DNA of 7,491 nt, taken from positions 1,831,849 to 1,839,339 of the forward strand of contig CP070753.1 in NCBI GenBank assembly GCA_020348765.1, read 5' to 3'. The translations under genes were made by a program, and so were the position numbers. Every line of letters begins with the position of its first letter. The first letter of the stretch is position 1. The stretch comes from Burkholderiales bacterium (GTDB lineage: Bacteria > Pseudomonadota > Gammaproteobacteria > Burkholderiales > Burkholderiaceae_E). Shown piece by piece: positions 1-5,525 of this stretch. Below the pieces are notes generated by a model that saw only the letters and a list, made by a program, of their open reading frames with translations, did not search any database and was not told where the DNA came from.

Positions 1-49
1 CGAACTGGGCGCGCGGCGTGCGGGCTCCGGGCGGCGGCGGCCTGCTCAT
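1..49 (-). CDS. Start of a gene translationally coupled to the HlyD-type adaptor (likely ABC transporter ATPase), partial
   Basis: An ATG at 49-47 overlaps the adaptor's stop codon as ATGA, the usual sign of translational coupling. It opens a frame that stays open to the window edge (16 codons, beginning MSRPPPPGARTPRAQF). These residues show no domain and only weak Shine-Dalgarno pairing. The functional suggestion rests on context: in the cecR-ybhG-ybhF-ybhS-ybhR arrangement known from Escherichia coli, the adaptor is followed by a duplicated-domain ABC ATPase and two permeases. The proline-rich start would be a non-conserved leader before the first Walker A region. Nothing inside the window proves this. 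Confidence 0.45.
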   Translation of the reverse strand, partial: MSRPPPPGARTPRAQF

Positions 50-1014
50 CGTGGTGGCTCGAGCATGACGTCGATCGGCTGGCCGGGCCGCAGTCGTTGC
101 GCATCGATCGCGCTCGGGGCGGCCTCGACCATCCACACCAGCGTGGCCCGGTTTTCACGGCTGTACAGCACCGGTGGCGTGAACTCGGCCTCGCGCGCGA
201 CGAAGCTCACGCGGGCCTCGATCGGCGCGCCGCAGCCATCGCAGGCGAGCCACACCGCGAGCCCCGGACGCATTCGAGCGAGCAGGGTCTCGGGCACGAA
301 GAAGCGCGCCTTGACCGCCGCGGCCGGCAAGAGGCTCAGCACCGGGCTGCCGGCATTGACCCACTCGCCGAGACGGAAATAGCGAGCTTCCACGCGGCCG
401 GCCACCGGCGCGGCGACCACACGCCGTTCGAGCTGCAACCGGCGCTGTTCGAGCTGCGAAGTCGCGGCTTCGACGGCGGCGGACGCTGCCCGCCGGCTCT
501 CGCCGCGGGCAGCGAGCCTGGCGGCGCCGACCTGCGCGGCCAGCGCGTCGACCTGGGCCGCGGCGCTGTCGCGCCGTGCGCGGGCAGCGACCACCGCCGA
601 TTCCGCGATGAAACCCTTGCGTAGCAGCTCGAGATCGCGCTCGAGATTGTCCTGGGCCTCGCGCAGGCTGACTTCGCCGGCGCGCAGCGAGGCCTCGAGC
701 GCCGCGATTTCCTGCGGCCGCTTGCCAGTGGCCAGGTCGGCCTCCTGAGCCTGGGCCTGCGTCACGCGCGCCCGCGCCTCCTCGACCGCCGCCTGCTCGG
801 TCTCTGACTCGAGCACGAACAGCCGATCGCCGGCGGCCACCTGGTCGCCGGTTTCGACCTCGAGTGCGACCAGCCGGCCGGCCGCCGGTGTGGCCACGCG
901 CACCGGCTCGGCCTCGACGAAGCCATGCAGCGCGGACGGCGGGACCGGCTTCTGGCCACAGGCGCCCAGCAGAGCGAGGCCGGCGGCCAGCACCGCCAGG
1001 CGGTCAGCGCGCAC
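46..1014 (-). CDS. HlyD/YbhG-family periplasmic adaptor (membrane fusion) lipoprotein
   Basis: This is a periplasmic adaptor that would link an inner-membrane ABC exporter to an outer-membrane channel. I chose the GTG at 1014 (322 aa) over the in-frame GTG at 1056. An AGGGGG site lies four bases before it, it overlaps the TetR gene by only 11 bases, and it starts directly with a short lipoprotein signal ending LLGAC, so Cys19 would be lipidated. Next come a first half biotinyl/lipoyl domain (about residues 35-70, with GRLVALEVETGDQV), a long alpha-helical hairpin rich in Ala, Glu, Gln and Arg (about 72-195), and the second lipoyl half (about 198-230, AAPVAGRVEARYFRLGEWV). A beta-barrel segment follows, with the EFTPPVLYSRENRATLV stretch typical of YbhG-like adaptors. 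It lies between a CecR-like repressor and a coupled downstream gene. The substrate is unknown; family members export drugs or other toxic small molecules. Confidence 0.9.
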   Translation of the reverse strand: MRADRLAVLAAGLALLGACGQKPVPPSALHGFVEAEPVRVATPAAGRLVALEVETGDQVAAGDRLFVLESETEQAAVEEARARVTQAQAQEADLATGKRPQEIAALEASLRAGEVSLREAQDNLERDLELLRKGFIAESAVVAARARRDSAAAQVDALAAQVGAARLAARGESRRAASAAVEAATSQLEQRRLQLERRVVAAPVAGRVEARYFRLGEWVNAGSPVLSLLPAAAVKARFFVPETLLARMRPGLAVWLACDGCGAPIEARVSFVAREAEFTPPVLYSRENRATLVWMVEAAPSAIDAQRLRPGQPIDVMLEPPR

Positions 1015-1732
1015 GGCGCCCCCTGCGCGGCTCGATCGCACGGGTTCGACGTGCACGCTCGGAAGCCACGGCCTCGATCCCGGCCCACGAAAAGCGCGAC
1101 ACGTGCTCGACCAGTTGGTCCAGGCCGTCGCCGCGCTGGTAGAAGCCGGGGCGCAGACGCTCGACGATCGGGCGCAGCGCCGCGTAAACCATCACCTGGC
1201 CGACCACGCTCAGCGCGACCTGCGCCAGCACGTCGCGCGGCGTTCGCGGGCCGAAGCGTTCGCGCAGCAGCGCGAAGACGGTCTCGGCCTGTGGGCGCGT
1301 GAACCGTTCGAACATGACGTCCAGCGCATCGGTGGGATTGGCCGCCTCGCGCACCAGCAGGCTCGCGATCCGCGACGGGCTGTCCGGGTCGAGCATGCGC
1401 CGCACCAGTGCGTCGACCAAGCCGCGAAAGCGCAGCTCGATCGGCGCCGCCGGGTCCGGACGCGGCCAGGGCGAGCGCGCCAGCGCGAGCTGCGCATGGT
1501 GCTCGAGCACGGCCAGGTACAGCCCGGCCTTGCCGCCGAAGTGGTAGCTGATCGCCGACAGCCGCACGCCGGCGGCCGCGGCGATGTCCTGCACGCGCGC
1601 GGCCCGAAAGCCGTGCGCGAGGAACACGTCGGTGGCCGCTCGCAGCAGCGCGCCACGGGTCGCCTCGCCCGGGGCGATCGAGTCGCTCGCAACCGGCCGC
1701 GGTCGGGGGTGGGTTACGGCCCTGCTGGCCAT
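1004..1732 (-). CDS. TetR-family transcriptional regulator, CecR (YbiH)/DUF1956 type
   Basis: This is a DNA-binding repressor of 242 aa. An unstructured leader of about 22 residues precedes a TetR helix-turn-helix at about residues 26-70 (TRGALLRAATDVFLAHGF, then VQDIAAAAGVRLSAISYHFGGKAGLY). The SYHFGGK segment is the usual recognition-helix end. The C-terminal ligand/dimer domain has the features of the CecR-type C-terminal family: an early ELRFRGLVDALVRRM helix, SRIASLLVREAANPTDALD, and a late VVGQVMVYAALRPIVERL helix. The gene sits directly upstream of the HlyD-type adaptor and overlaps it, as in the cecR-ybhGFSR operon, so it probably controls its own exporter. The ATG at 1732 has no clear Shine-Dalgarno site. 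It lies about 34 bases downstream of the predicted transcription start, within reach of the palindromic operator. The ligand cannot be read from the sequence. Confidence 0.92.
   Translation of the reverse strand: MASRAVTHPRPRPVASDSIAPGEATRGALLRAATDVFLAHGFRAARVQDIAAAAGVRLSAISYHFGGKAGLYLAVLEHHAQLALARSPWPRPDPAAPIELRFRGLVDALVRRMLDPDSPSRIASLLVREAANPTDALDVMFERFTRPQAETVFALLRERFGPRTPRDVLAQVALSVVGQVMVYAALRPIVERLRPGFYQRGDGLDQLVEHVSRFSWAGIEAVASERARRTRAIEPRRGRRAR
1019..1024 (-). promoter_or_regulatory. Ribosome binding site deciding the adaptor start
   Basis: AGGGGG on the minus strand is followed by four bases and then GTG at 1014. The alternative GTG at 1056 has no comparable site, and starting there would put a polar, arginine-containing leader ahead of the lipoprotein signal. 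Confidence 0.6.
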
Positions 1733-1758
1733 CGATGCAACGCGCTCAAGCGATCGAC

Positions 1759-1795
1759 TGGAAATTAATTTCCATTATGGAGAAAAAGATTTCCA
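1759..1795. promoter_or_regulatory. Twin palindromic operator, probable TetR binding site
   Basis: TGGAAATTAATTTCCA (1759-1774) is a perfect 16-base palindrome. A second, imperfect copy (1778-1795) keeps the outer TGGA and ATTTCCA arms. The centres are 20 bases apart, about two helical turns, so two dimers could bind one face. The pair covers the predicted -10 element, the spacer and the start point of the repressor operon, which fits autorepression. Assignment to the adjacent TetR protein is inference from position and symmetry. Confidence 0.65.
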
Positions 1796-1802
1796 CCGTC
1801 CA
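1774..1802 (-). promoter_or_regulatory. Predicted sigma-70 promoter of the TetR-adaptor operon
   Basis: On the minus strand TGGACG (1802-1797) is followed, after exactly 17 bases, by CATAAT (1779-1774). These match TTGACA/TATAAT at four and five of six positions. Transcription would start near 1767. The stretch is conspicuously AT-rich against its GC-rich surroundings. Confidence 0.6.
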
Positions 1803-1891
1803 GCGCGAGCGCCCCGCCAGCCTTCGCGCAGGAGCGCCTCGCGTGGACCGGCAAAGGGCGAATCGCGTACGAGCTCAAGCGGCCGGGGGAC
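1799..1891 (+). pseudogene. Remnant resembling the C-terminal region of an IS91-type transposase
   Basis: In the plus-strand frame starting at 1799, the translation contains APPAFAQERLAWTGKGRIAY followed by ELKRPGD. From memory, this matches the conserved stretch of IS91-family (Y2 rolling-circle) transposases that reads like 'RPPLALERL..DGRVAY.LKRPW.DGTTH'. The match starts abruptly in the operator region and ends after KRPGD, where residues following the RPW-like motif should continue with DGTTH. No start codon and no rest of the transposase are present, so it is a short truncated piece. No terminal ori/ter motif of IS91 was recognised. Similarity is judged by eye, and a chance open frame in GC-rich DNA is the alternative. 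Confidence 0.5.
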
Positions 1892-1924
1892 GTGCTTGCT
1901 GTTCGGCAACGAGGGACCGATTGC

Positions 1925-2989
1925 CTACGGCTCCAGGCGGTGATCCGCCAGCAGGGCCGTCCCAGGCATCTGGACGTACTCCAGAACCGTCTCGCTGATC
2001 CGGCGGACCGGTGCCGCCCGGGGCGTGGAGCGGAATACCGTGGCGTTCAGGACTTCCGACAGGTTCAGGGATATCCCATAGTAGATGTGGCGGGTTCCGA
2101 ACTGGTTGGCCCCGTCTGCGGCGTCGTAGCCCATGGTGCCGTAGCCTATGCTCAGCTCCAGGTAGCGCAGCACGGGATGATCACGAAGCGCTGGCACGCC
2201 GCTGCCCTTCAGGGCCAGTAACCAGGTATAGCCGTCGTTGTCGCCGCCACGGGCGCGGAAGGCCCCGGCCCGGCGGCGGGCATCCGAGGGCCAGTACTGG
2301 ATGCGGAAATCGACCAGGGCATCCAGTTCCGGCCGGCTCTCCAACAGGTAGCCCACGCCCACGCCTGCGGCATCGGCCGCCAGATCCTCCCAGCTGAATT
2401 GGTGGCCTCTCTCGAACCCGTCCAGAATCTCGACCCCCAACCGGACGCCGAAGGTGCTCAGGGCCGCCAGACGCAAGGCGCCCTCGCGGGAATGCCTCGC
2501 CCAGCGCAGGCCGGACGCCAGGAGCCGCGTGCCCGCGTGGCCGGCGAAGGCATGGCCGAACTTGTCGGCGCCGCCGGCGTAGGTCCGGCCGCCGAACCAG
2601 CCCTCGGACCGGGTGCCGAATTCCCCGGTGAGGTTGTCGGCCCAGCCGTTGCGTACGGCGAAGGCTGAAACCGCCAGGAAGCTGCCCCCCAGGACCAGCC
2701 AGGTGCGCTGCCGCATCTGTTCCGGCCCGAGGGGCGAAGCCTGCGCGCGCGGCCGAGGCACACCGGCCGCCAGGGTGTCGGTTGGCGATGCGCGGGACGC
2801 AAAGCCGGGAAGGGCTTCCATGGCCAGCTGGGGCGGGACCCGGAGCATTGCGCGGGCATCGGCCTCTGCCGCCGCCGGCAGCGGAGCCCAGGCCAAGACC
2901 GTAGCCAGGACGAGGGCCAGTACGGTCCGTCCGACGCTTCCCGGAAGACAGCCGGGCTCCTTCCCCCGGCAGTCGATCAGATGCTTCAT
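1925..2989 (-). CDS. Exported DUF2279 (YfiM-like) protein, function unknown
   Basis: The start is the ATG at 2989 (354 aa), preceded by a perfect AGGAGG; the upstream GTG at 3091 lacks such support. A signal peptide occupies about residues 1-41, with a hydrophobic core RTVLALVLATVLAWAPL and likely cleavage after AAA. A second hydrophobic segment (about 97-112, WLVLGGSFLAVSAFAV) may be a membrane helix or part of a barrel. The DUF2279 core spans about 137-217, with the family's signature blocks GGADKFGHAFAGH, a VEILDGF motif (its Glu-x-x-Asp corresponds to the KELWD region of YfiM), and FSWEDLAADAAGVGVGYLL. The C-terminal third alternates aromatic and polar residues (YLELSIGYGTMGY, RHIYYGISLNLSEVL), suggesting an outer-membrane beta structure. 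E. coli YfiM is far shorter (about 107 aa) and a lipoprotein; this one has no lipobox. It is flanked by non-coding or decayed DNA and has no operon partner here. Confidence 0.85.
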   Translation of the reverse strand: MKHLIDCRGKEPGCLPGSVGRTVLALVLATVLAWAPLPAAAEADARAMLRVPPQLAMEALPGFASRASPTDTLAAGVPRPRAQASPLGPEQMRQRTWLVLGGSFLAVSAFAVRNGWADNLTGEFGTRSEGWFGGRTYAGGADKFGHAFAGHAGTRLLASGLRWARHSREGALRLAALSTFGVRLGVEILDGFERGHQFSWEDLAADAAGVGVGYLLESRPELDALVDFRIQYWPSDARRRAGAFRARGGDNDGYTWLLALKGSGVPALRDHPVLRYLELSIGYGTMGYDAADGANQFGTRHIYYGISLNLSEVLNATVFRSTPRAAPVRRISETVLEYVQMPGTALLADHRLEP

Positions 2990-2993
2990 GGCG

Positions 2994-2999
2994 CCTCCT
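2994..2999 (-). promoter_or_regulatory. Ribosome binding site deciding the DUF2279 start
   Basis: A perfect AGGAGG on the minus strand lies four bases before the ATG at 2989. It places the start directly before the signal peptide and argues against the longer frame from 3091. Confidence 0.75.
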
Positions 3000-3388
3000 G
3001 GCGACAGAGGCGTGGCTGCCGAGGCAGGAACTCGCACGGTGAGCACGTTGCGCCTTTGCCGCGACCCCCGGGGCCGGACCTGGCCGGCCATGTGACACCA
3101 GCGACCGCCCGCACGCGCTCCGAGCGCTGCCGCGTCGCCCTGACCGAGCGCGCGGCTTTCATCGGGTCGGAGCTCGAAGCGTCCGAATGCGTAGCAGCGC
3201 GACAGCCAGGGATGCGCGCGTCGACCGCCGTGGGCCGGAATCGATATGCCACATCATGCAAGCCGCCACGGTCGACTGGCAAGCGGTCATGTGCCTGCAC
3301 CCGCACTGCGGCTTGCGGGCTGGAGCCGTCGACGTCGGCACACAGGGGCTGGCGCGTCGGGGTTTCGCGCGGCCTCGCGCCCCTGAGA

Positions 3389-3611
3389 GTCACCACCTTC
3401 TGTCCGGCAGGCGGGCCGAACCCGATCGCGGCCATCGAGGCCGCCGCGAATCGCGGCAAGGCCGAAGCCGAAGCGGTCCTTCGCAAGGAAGCCGGGGATT
3501 CCGCGCGCTCAGGCAGAACAGATCCTCGAGAGCCGCCTGGAAGGCCGCCTGCACACCATCGACGGGCAGGTACTACTGGCAGTGGATGGGGCAGCGAAGC
3601 CCCCCGCGATC
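3389..3611 (+). pseudogene. Possible frameshifted coding remnant of unknown family
   Basis: Two adjacent plus-strand frames look coding-like and join naturally if one base is removed from the GGGG run at 3494-3497. The first frame gives NPIAAIEAAANRGKAEAEAV then LRKEAG. The second gives IPRAQAEQILESRLEGRL then HTIDGQVLLAVDG. Together they would form charged amphipathic helices followed by a short beta strand. The fragment has no credible start codon or ribosome binding site, and its second frame runs without a stop into the antisense of the neighbouring gene, so it is truncated at both ends. I do not recognise the family. It could also be a chance product of GC-rich sequence. Confidence 0.3.
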
Positions 3612-3614
3612 CGG

Positions 3615-4607
3615 TCAGGCTGCGGCGCGCGACAGACGTTCGCGGCCGTGCGGCGCCGCGAAGTCGATCTGGGGACCCACCGGCACGATCCCGGTCGGGT
3701 TGATGCTCGGGTGGCTCTCGTAGTAGTGGCGCTTGTTGTGTGCGAAGTCGATCGTGGCCGCAATTCCGGGCTGCTGATAGAGGTCGCGCGCGTAGCCCCA
3801 CAGGTTCGGGTAGTCGACCAAGCGGCGCAGATTGCACTTGAAGTGCCCGACGTACACCGGGTCGAACCGGACCAGGGTCGGGAACAGGCGCCAGTCGGCC
3901 TCGGTGATGCGATCGCCGAGCAGATAGCGGCGCTCGGAAAGGCGCGCCTCCAACCCGTCGAGCGTTTCGAACAGCGGCAGCACCGCTTCCTCGTAAGCGT
4001 GCTGCGTGCTCGCGAATCCGGCCTTGTACACGCCGTTGTTCACCGTGTCATAGATGCGGGCATTGAGTGCGTCGATCTCGGCGCGCAGCGCCTCCGGGTA
4101 GTAGTCGCCCGGCTGCGCGCCGACGCGATCGAAAGCCGAGTTGAACATGCGGATGATCTCGGACGACTCGTTCGAGACGATCGTGGCGCGCTCGCGGTCC
4201 CACAGCACCGGAACCGTGACCCGTCCGCTGTAGCGCGCGTCGGCCGCCGTGTACACCTGATGCAGGCAGCGCGCACCGTGGATCGGATCGGCGATCACGC
4301 CGGGCCCGGGCTCGAAGGTCCAGCCTTCTGCGCCCATGCGCCAGTGCACCACCGAGATCGGAATCATCTCTTCGAGCCCCTTGATGGCGCGATAGATCAG
4401 CGTCCGATGCGCCCAGGGGCAGGCGCGGCTGACATAGAGGTGGTAGCGCCCCGGCTCGGCCACGAAGCCGCCCGAGCCACTGGGGCCCGGCGCGCCGTCC
4501 GCGGTGACCCAGTGCCGAAACCGCGACTTGGAGCGCACGAAGCGCCCGCCGCTGGCCGCGGTGTCATACCACTGGTCGCGCCAGGCTCCGTCGATCACCA
4601 GACCCAT
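3615..4607 (-). CDS. yqjG: Glutathionyl-hydroquinone reductase (Xi-class glutathione transferase, YqjG/PcpF type)
   Basis: This cytosolic enzyme uses glutathione to strip the glutathionyl group from S-glutathionyl-hydroquinones, releasing the hydroquinone and GSSG. The 330-aa length is normal for the family. The thioredoxin-like N-terminal domain carries YVSRACPWAHRTLIYRAIKG with the catalytic Cys63 in the class-specific CPWAH motif. The glutathione-binding SNES follows (about residues 145-148, in IVSNESSEIIRMFN). The helical C-terminal domain contains NNGVYKAGFA (Tyr194), DWRLFPTLVRFDPVYVGHFK and the class-defining end HYYESHPSINPTGIVPVGP (Tyr295/296). A GGGAGA ribosome binding site lies seven bases before the ATG. 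It follows azoR on the same strand by 134 bases, so it is either in the same unit, reached by read-through past a possible hairpin, or has its own promoter, which I could not identify. Family members act in chlorophenol breakdown or repair of oxidised quinone adducts. Confidence 0.95.
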   Translation of the reverse strand: MGLVIDGAWRDQWYDTAASGGRFVRSKSRFRHWVTADGAPGPSGSGGFVAEPGRYHLYVSRACPWAHRTLIYRAIKGLEEMIPISVVHWRMGAEGWTFEPGPGVIADPIHGARCLHQVYTAADARYSGRVTVPVLWDRERATIVSNESSEIIRMFNSAFDRVGAQPGDYYPEALRAEIDALNARIYDTVNNGVYKAGFASTQHAYEEAVLPLFETLDGLEARLSERRYLLGDRITEADWRLFPTLVRFDPVYVGHFKCNLRRLVDYPNLWGYARDLYQQPGIAATIDFAHNKRHYYESHPSINPTGIVPVGPQIDFAAPHGRERLSRAAA

Positions 4608-4718
4608 GATTCGCTCTCCCGTTCACTGCGTCTGCAACTTGCGCGCGCATCGATCGTGGCGCCCCGCCGCCGCGCTCGCGAACGCGCGCCCCGAACGGGT
4701 CCGCCAAACACGCGCCGG

Positions 4719-4738
4719 GCGGGCCGCCGTCGGCCCGC
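4719..4738 (-). terminator. Possible hairpin after azoR
   Basis: GCGGGCC and GGCCCGC form a perfect 7-bp stem around a 6-base loop, starting three bases after the azoR stop codon. The T-tract is missing; only a TTT occurs about 12 bases further downstream. It may be an attenuator, an mRNA 3'-end stabiliser, or simple GC-rich self-complementarity. Confidence 0.3.
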
Positions 4739-4741
4739 TGC

Positions 4742-5410
4742 TCAGGCGGCCTCGGCCAGCGGCACCTCGAGCGCCTCGATCTGGCGCACGGCCTGCTGCA
4801 CCTTGGCATCGCCGTCGAAAATCAGCCGATCGGCCGCGATCACCTCGACGTCCTCGATGCCGATGAATCCGAGGAGGAAGCGCACGTGCCCGGTCGCGAA
4901 ATCGATGTTCGAGCCCACGGGCGTGCCGCCCGAGGTCACGACGACATAGGCCTTCTTGCCCTTCAGCAGCCCCTCCGGACCGTTTTCGGTGTAGCGGAAG
5001 GTCAGCCGCGCCCGGCACACCTGGTCGAACCAGGCCTTCAGCGCCGCCGGCATGCCGAAGTTGTAGATCGGCACCGTCAGTACCAGCACGTCGGCCTGGA
5101 TCAGTTCGGCCACCAGCAGATCCGAGCTCGCCAGCGCAGCGCGATGGGCATCGGTCCGAGCCTCGGGCTCGATCCCATTGGCCTCGATCCACTGCGTGTC
5201 GACGAACGGGATGCCCTCGGCCGCATCGCGCTCGATGACCTCGATGGCGCCGGACTGGCGGCGCAGACGCTCGAGTAGCCGGCCCGCGAGTTCGCGGCTG
5301 TACGAACCCTGCCGGCGCCCGCTGGCGTCGACGCGAAGTACGGTCAGTGCCTTCGAACCAGCATCGCCGCGCACGCGGCTCCCGGTCTCGATCGGTGCAA
5401 CTTGCTGCAT
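4742..5410 (-). CDS. azoR: FMN-dependent NADH-azoreductase / quinone reductase (AzoR family)
   Basis: This flavodoxin-fold enzyme transfers two electrons at a time from NAD(P)H through FMN to quinones and azo compounds. The ATG at 5410 gives 222 aa and has an excellent AAGGAG site seven bases upstream; the open frame continuing to 5701 runs antisense into the LysR gene and is not used. The flavodoxin core begins at about residue 21 (ALTVLRVDASGRR), followed by the FMN-phosphate loop QGSYSRELA. The isoalloxazine-contacting VPIYNFGMPAALKAWFDQV comes next (about 113-131), then LTFRYTENGPEGLLKGKKAY and VVVTSGGTPVGSNIDF, all standard for AzoR (formerly AcpD). About 20 extra N-terminal residues precede the usual start of a family whose members are near 200 aa. 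The gene is divergent from a LysR regulator and is followed by a glutathionyl-hydroquinone reductase, so a role in quinone detoxification is the best reading. Confidence 0.93.
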   Translation of the reverse strand: MQQVAPIETGSRVRGDAGSKALTVLRVDASGRRQGSYSRELAGRLLERLRRQSGAIEVIERDAAEGIPFVDTQWIEANGIEPEARTDAHRAALASSDLLVAELIQADVLVLTVPIYNFGMPAALKAWFDQVCRARLTFRYTENGPEGLLKGKKAYVVVTSGGTPVGSNIDFATGHVRFLLGFIGIEDVEVIAADRLIFDGDAKVQQAVRQIEALEVPLAEAA

Positions 5411-5452
5411 CGTGATTCTCCTTGGAAGTGGACGACGATTCGATGACGCTGG

Positions 5453-5481
5453 AGTATCCCCGTTCTCCAATTCACAAACAA
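5453..5481 (-). promoter_or_regulatory. Predicted azoR promoter
   Basis: Minus-strand TTGTTT (5481-5476) and GATACT (5458-5453) are separated by 17 bases and match the sigma-70 consensus at three and four of six positions. The weak -35 element fits a promoter needing an activator. The start would be near 5446, leaving a leader of about 36 bases that contains the azoR ribosome binding site. Confidence 0.5.
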
Positions 5482-5500
5482 CAGCGCTAGAATGAACTAC

Positions 5501-5521
5501 TTGTTCTAATTCGGAGAACAA
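5501..5521. promoter_or_regulatory. LysR-type regulator binding dyad (T-N11-A) in the divergent region
   Basis: TTGTTCT and AGAACAA are perfect inverted 7-base arms around a 7-base centre and contain the T-N11-A pattern at 5505 and 5517. The centre lies about 65 bases upstream of the predicted azoR start, where LysR-type regulators usually place their recognition site. It also overlaps the lysR ribosome binding site (GGAG at 5513-5516) and lies just downstream of a possible lysR -10 element TAGAAT (5488-5493), so binding could repress the regulator's own gene. A related GTTCTCC half-site sits at 5462-5468, inside the azoR promoter spacer. Confidence 0.65.
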
Positions 5522-5525
5522 TTGG

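Larger units (their letters stand above)
2990..3614. other. Long stretch without an intact gene
   Basis: About 625 bases separate the DUF2279 gene from the 3' end of the YqjG-type gene. Several frames stay open on both strands, but that is expected at this GC content. None combines a Shine-Dalgarno site, a consistent codon pattern and a recognisable domain. The first 400 bases (2990-3388) show nothing I can name; the promoter of the DUF2279 gene should be here, but I found no convincing -10/-35 pair. The last 230 bases hold a possible decayed coding fragment, listed separately. Confidence 0.6.

Noticed and set aside
890..1768. Plus-strand open frame of 292 codons across the TetR gene
   Set aside because: It is antisense to the well-supported TetR and adaptor genes and has low-complexity Arg/Ala/Gln composition without motifs.
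3588..3603. GGGGC/GCCCC hairpin just beyond the yqjG stop as a terminator
   Set aside because: The stem is only five base pairs with no T-tract, so it is too common in GC-rich DNA to annotate.
2986..3837. Minus-strand open frame of 283 codons across the gene-poor gap
   Set aside because: It overlaps the 3' end of yqjG and the DUF2279 start region, and shows no domain or ribosome binding site.
3582..4949. Long plus-strand open frame of 455 codons
   Set aside because: It is the antisense shadow of the YqjG-type gene, without domain similarity or a proper start; only its upstream continuation before 3611 looked coding-like.
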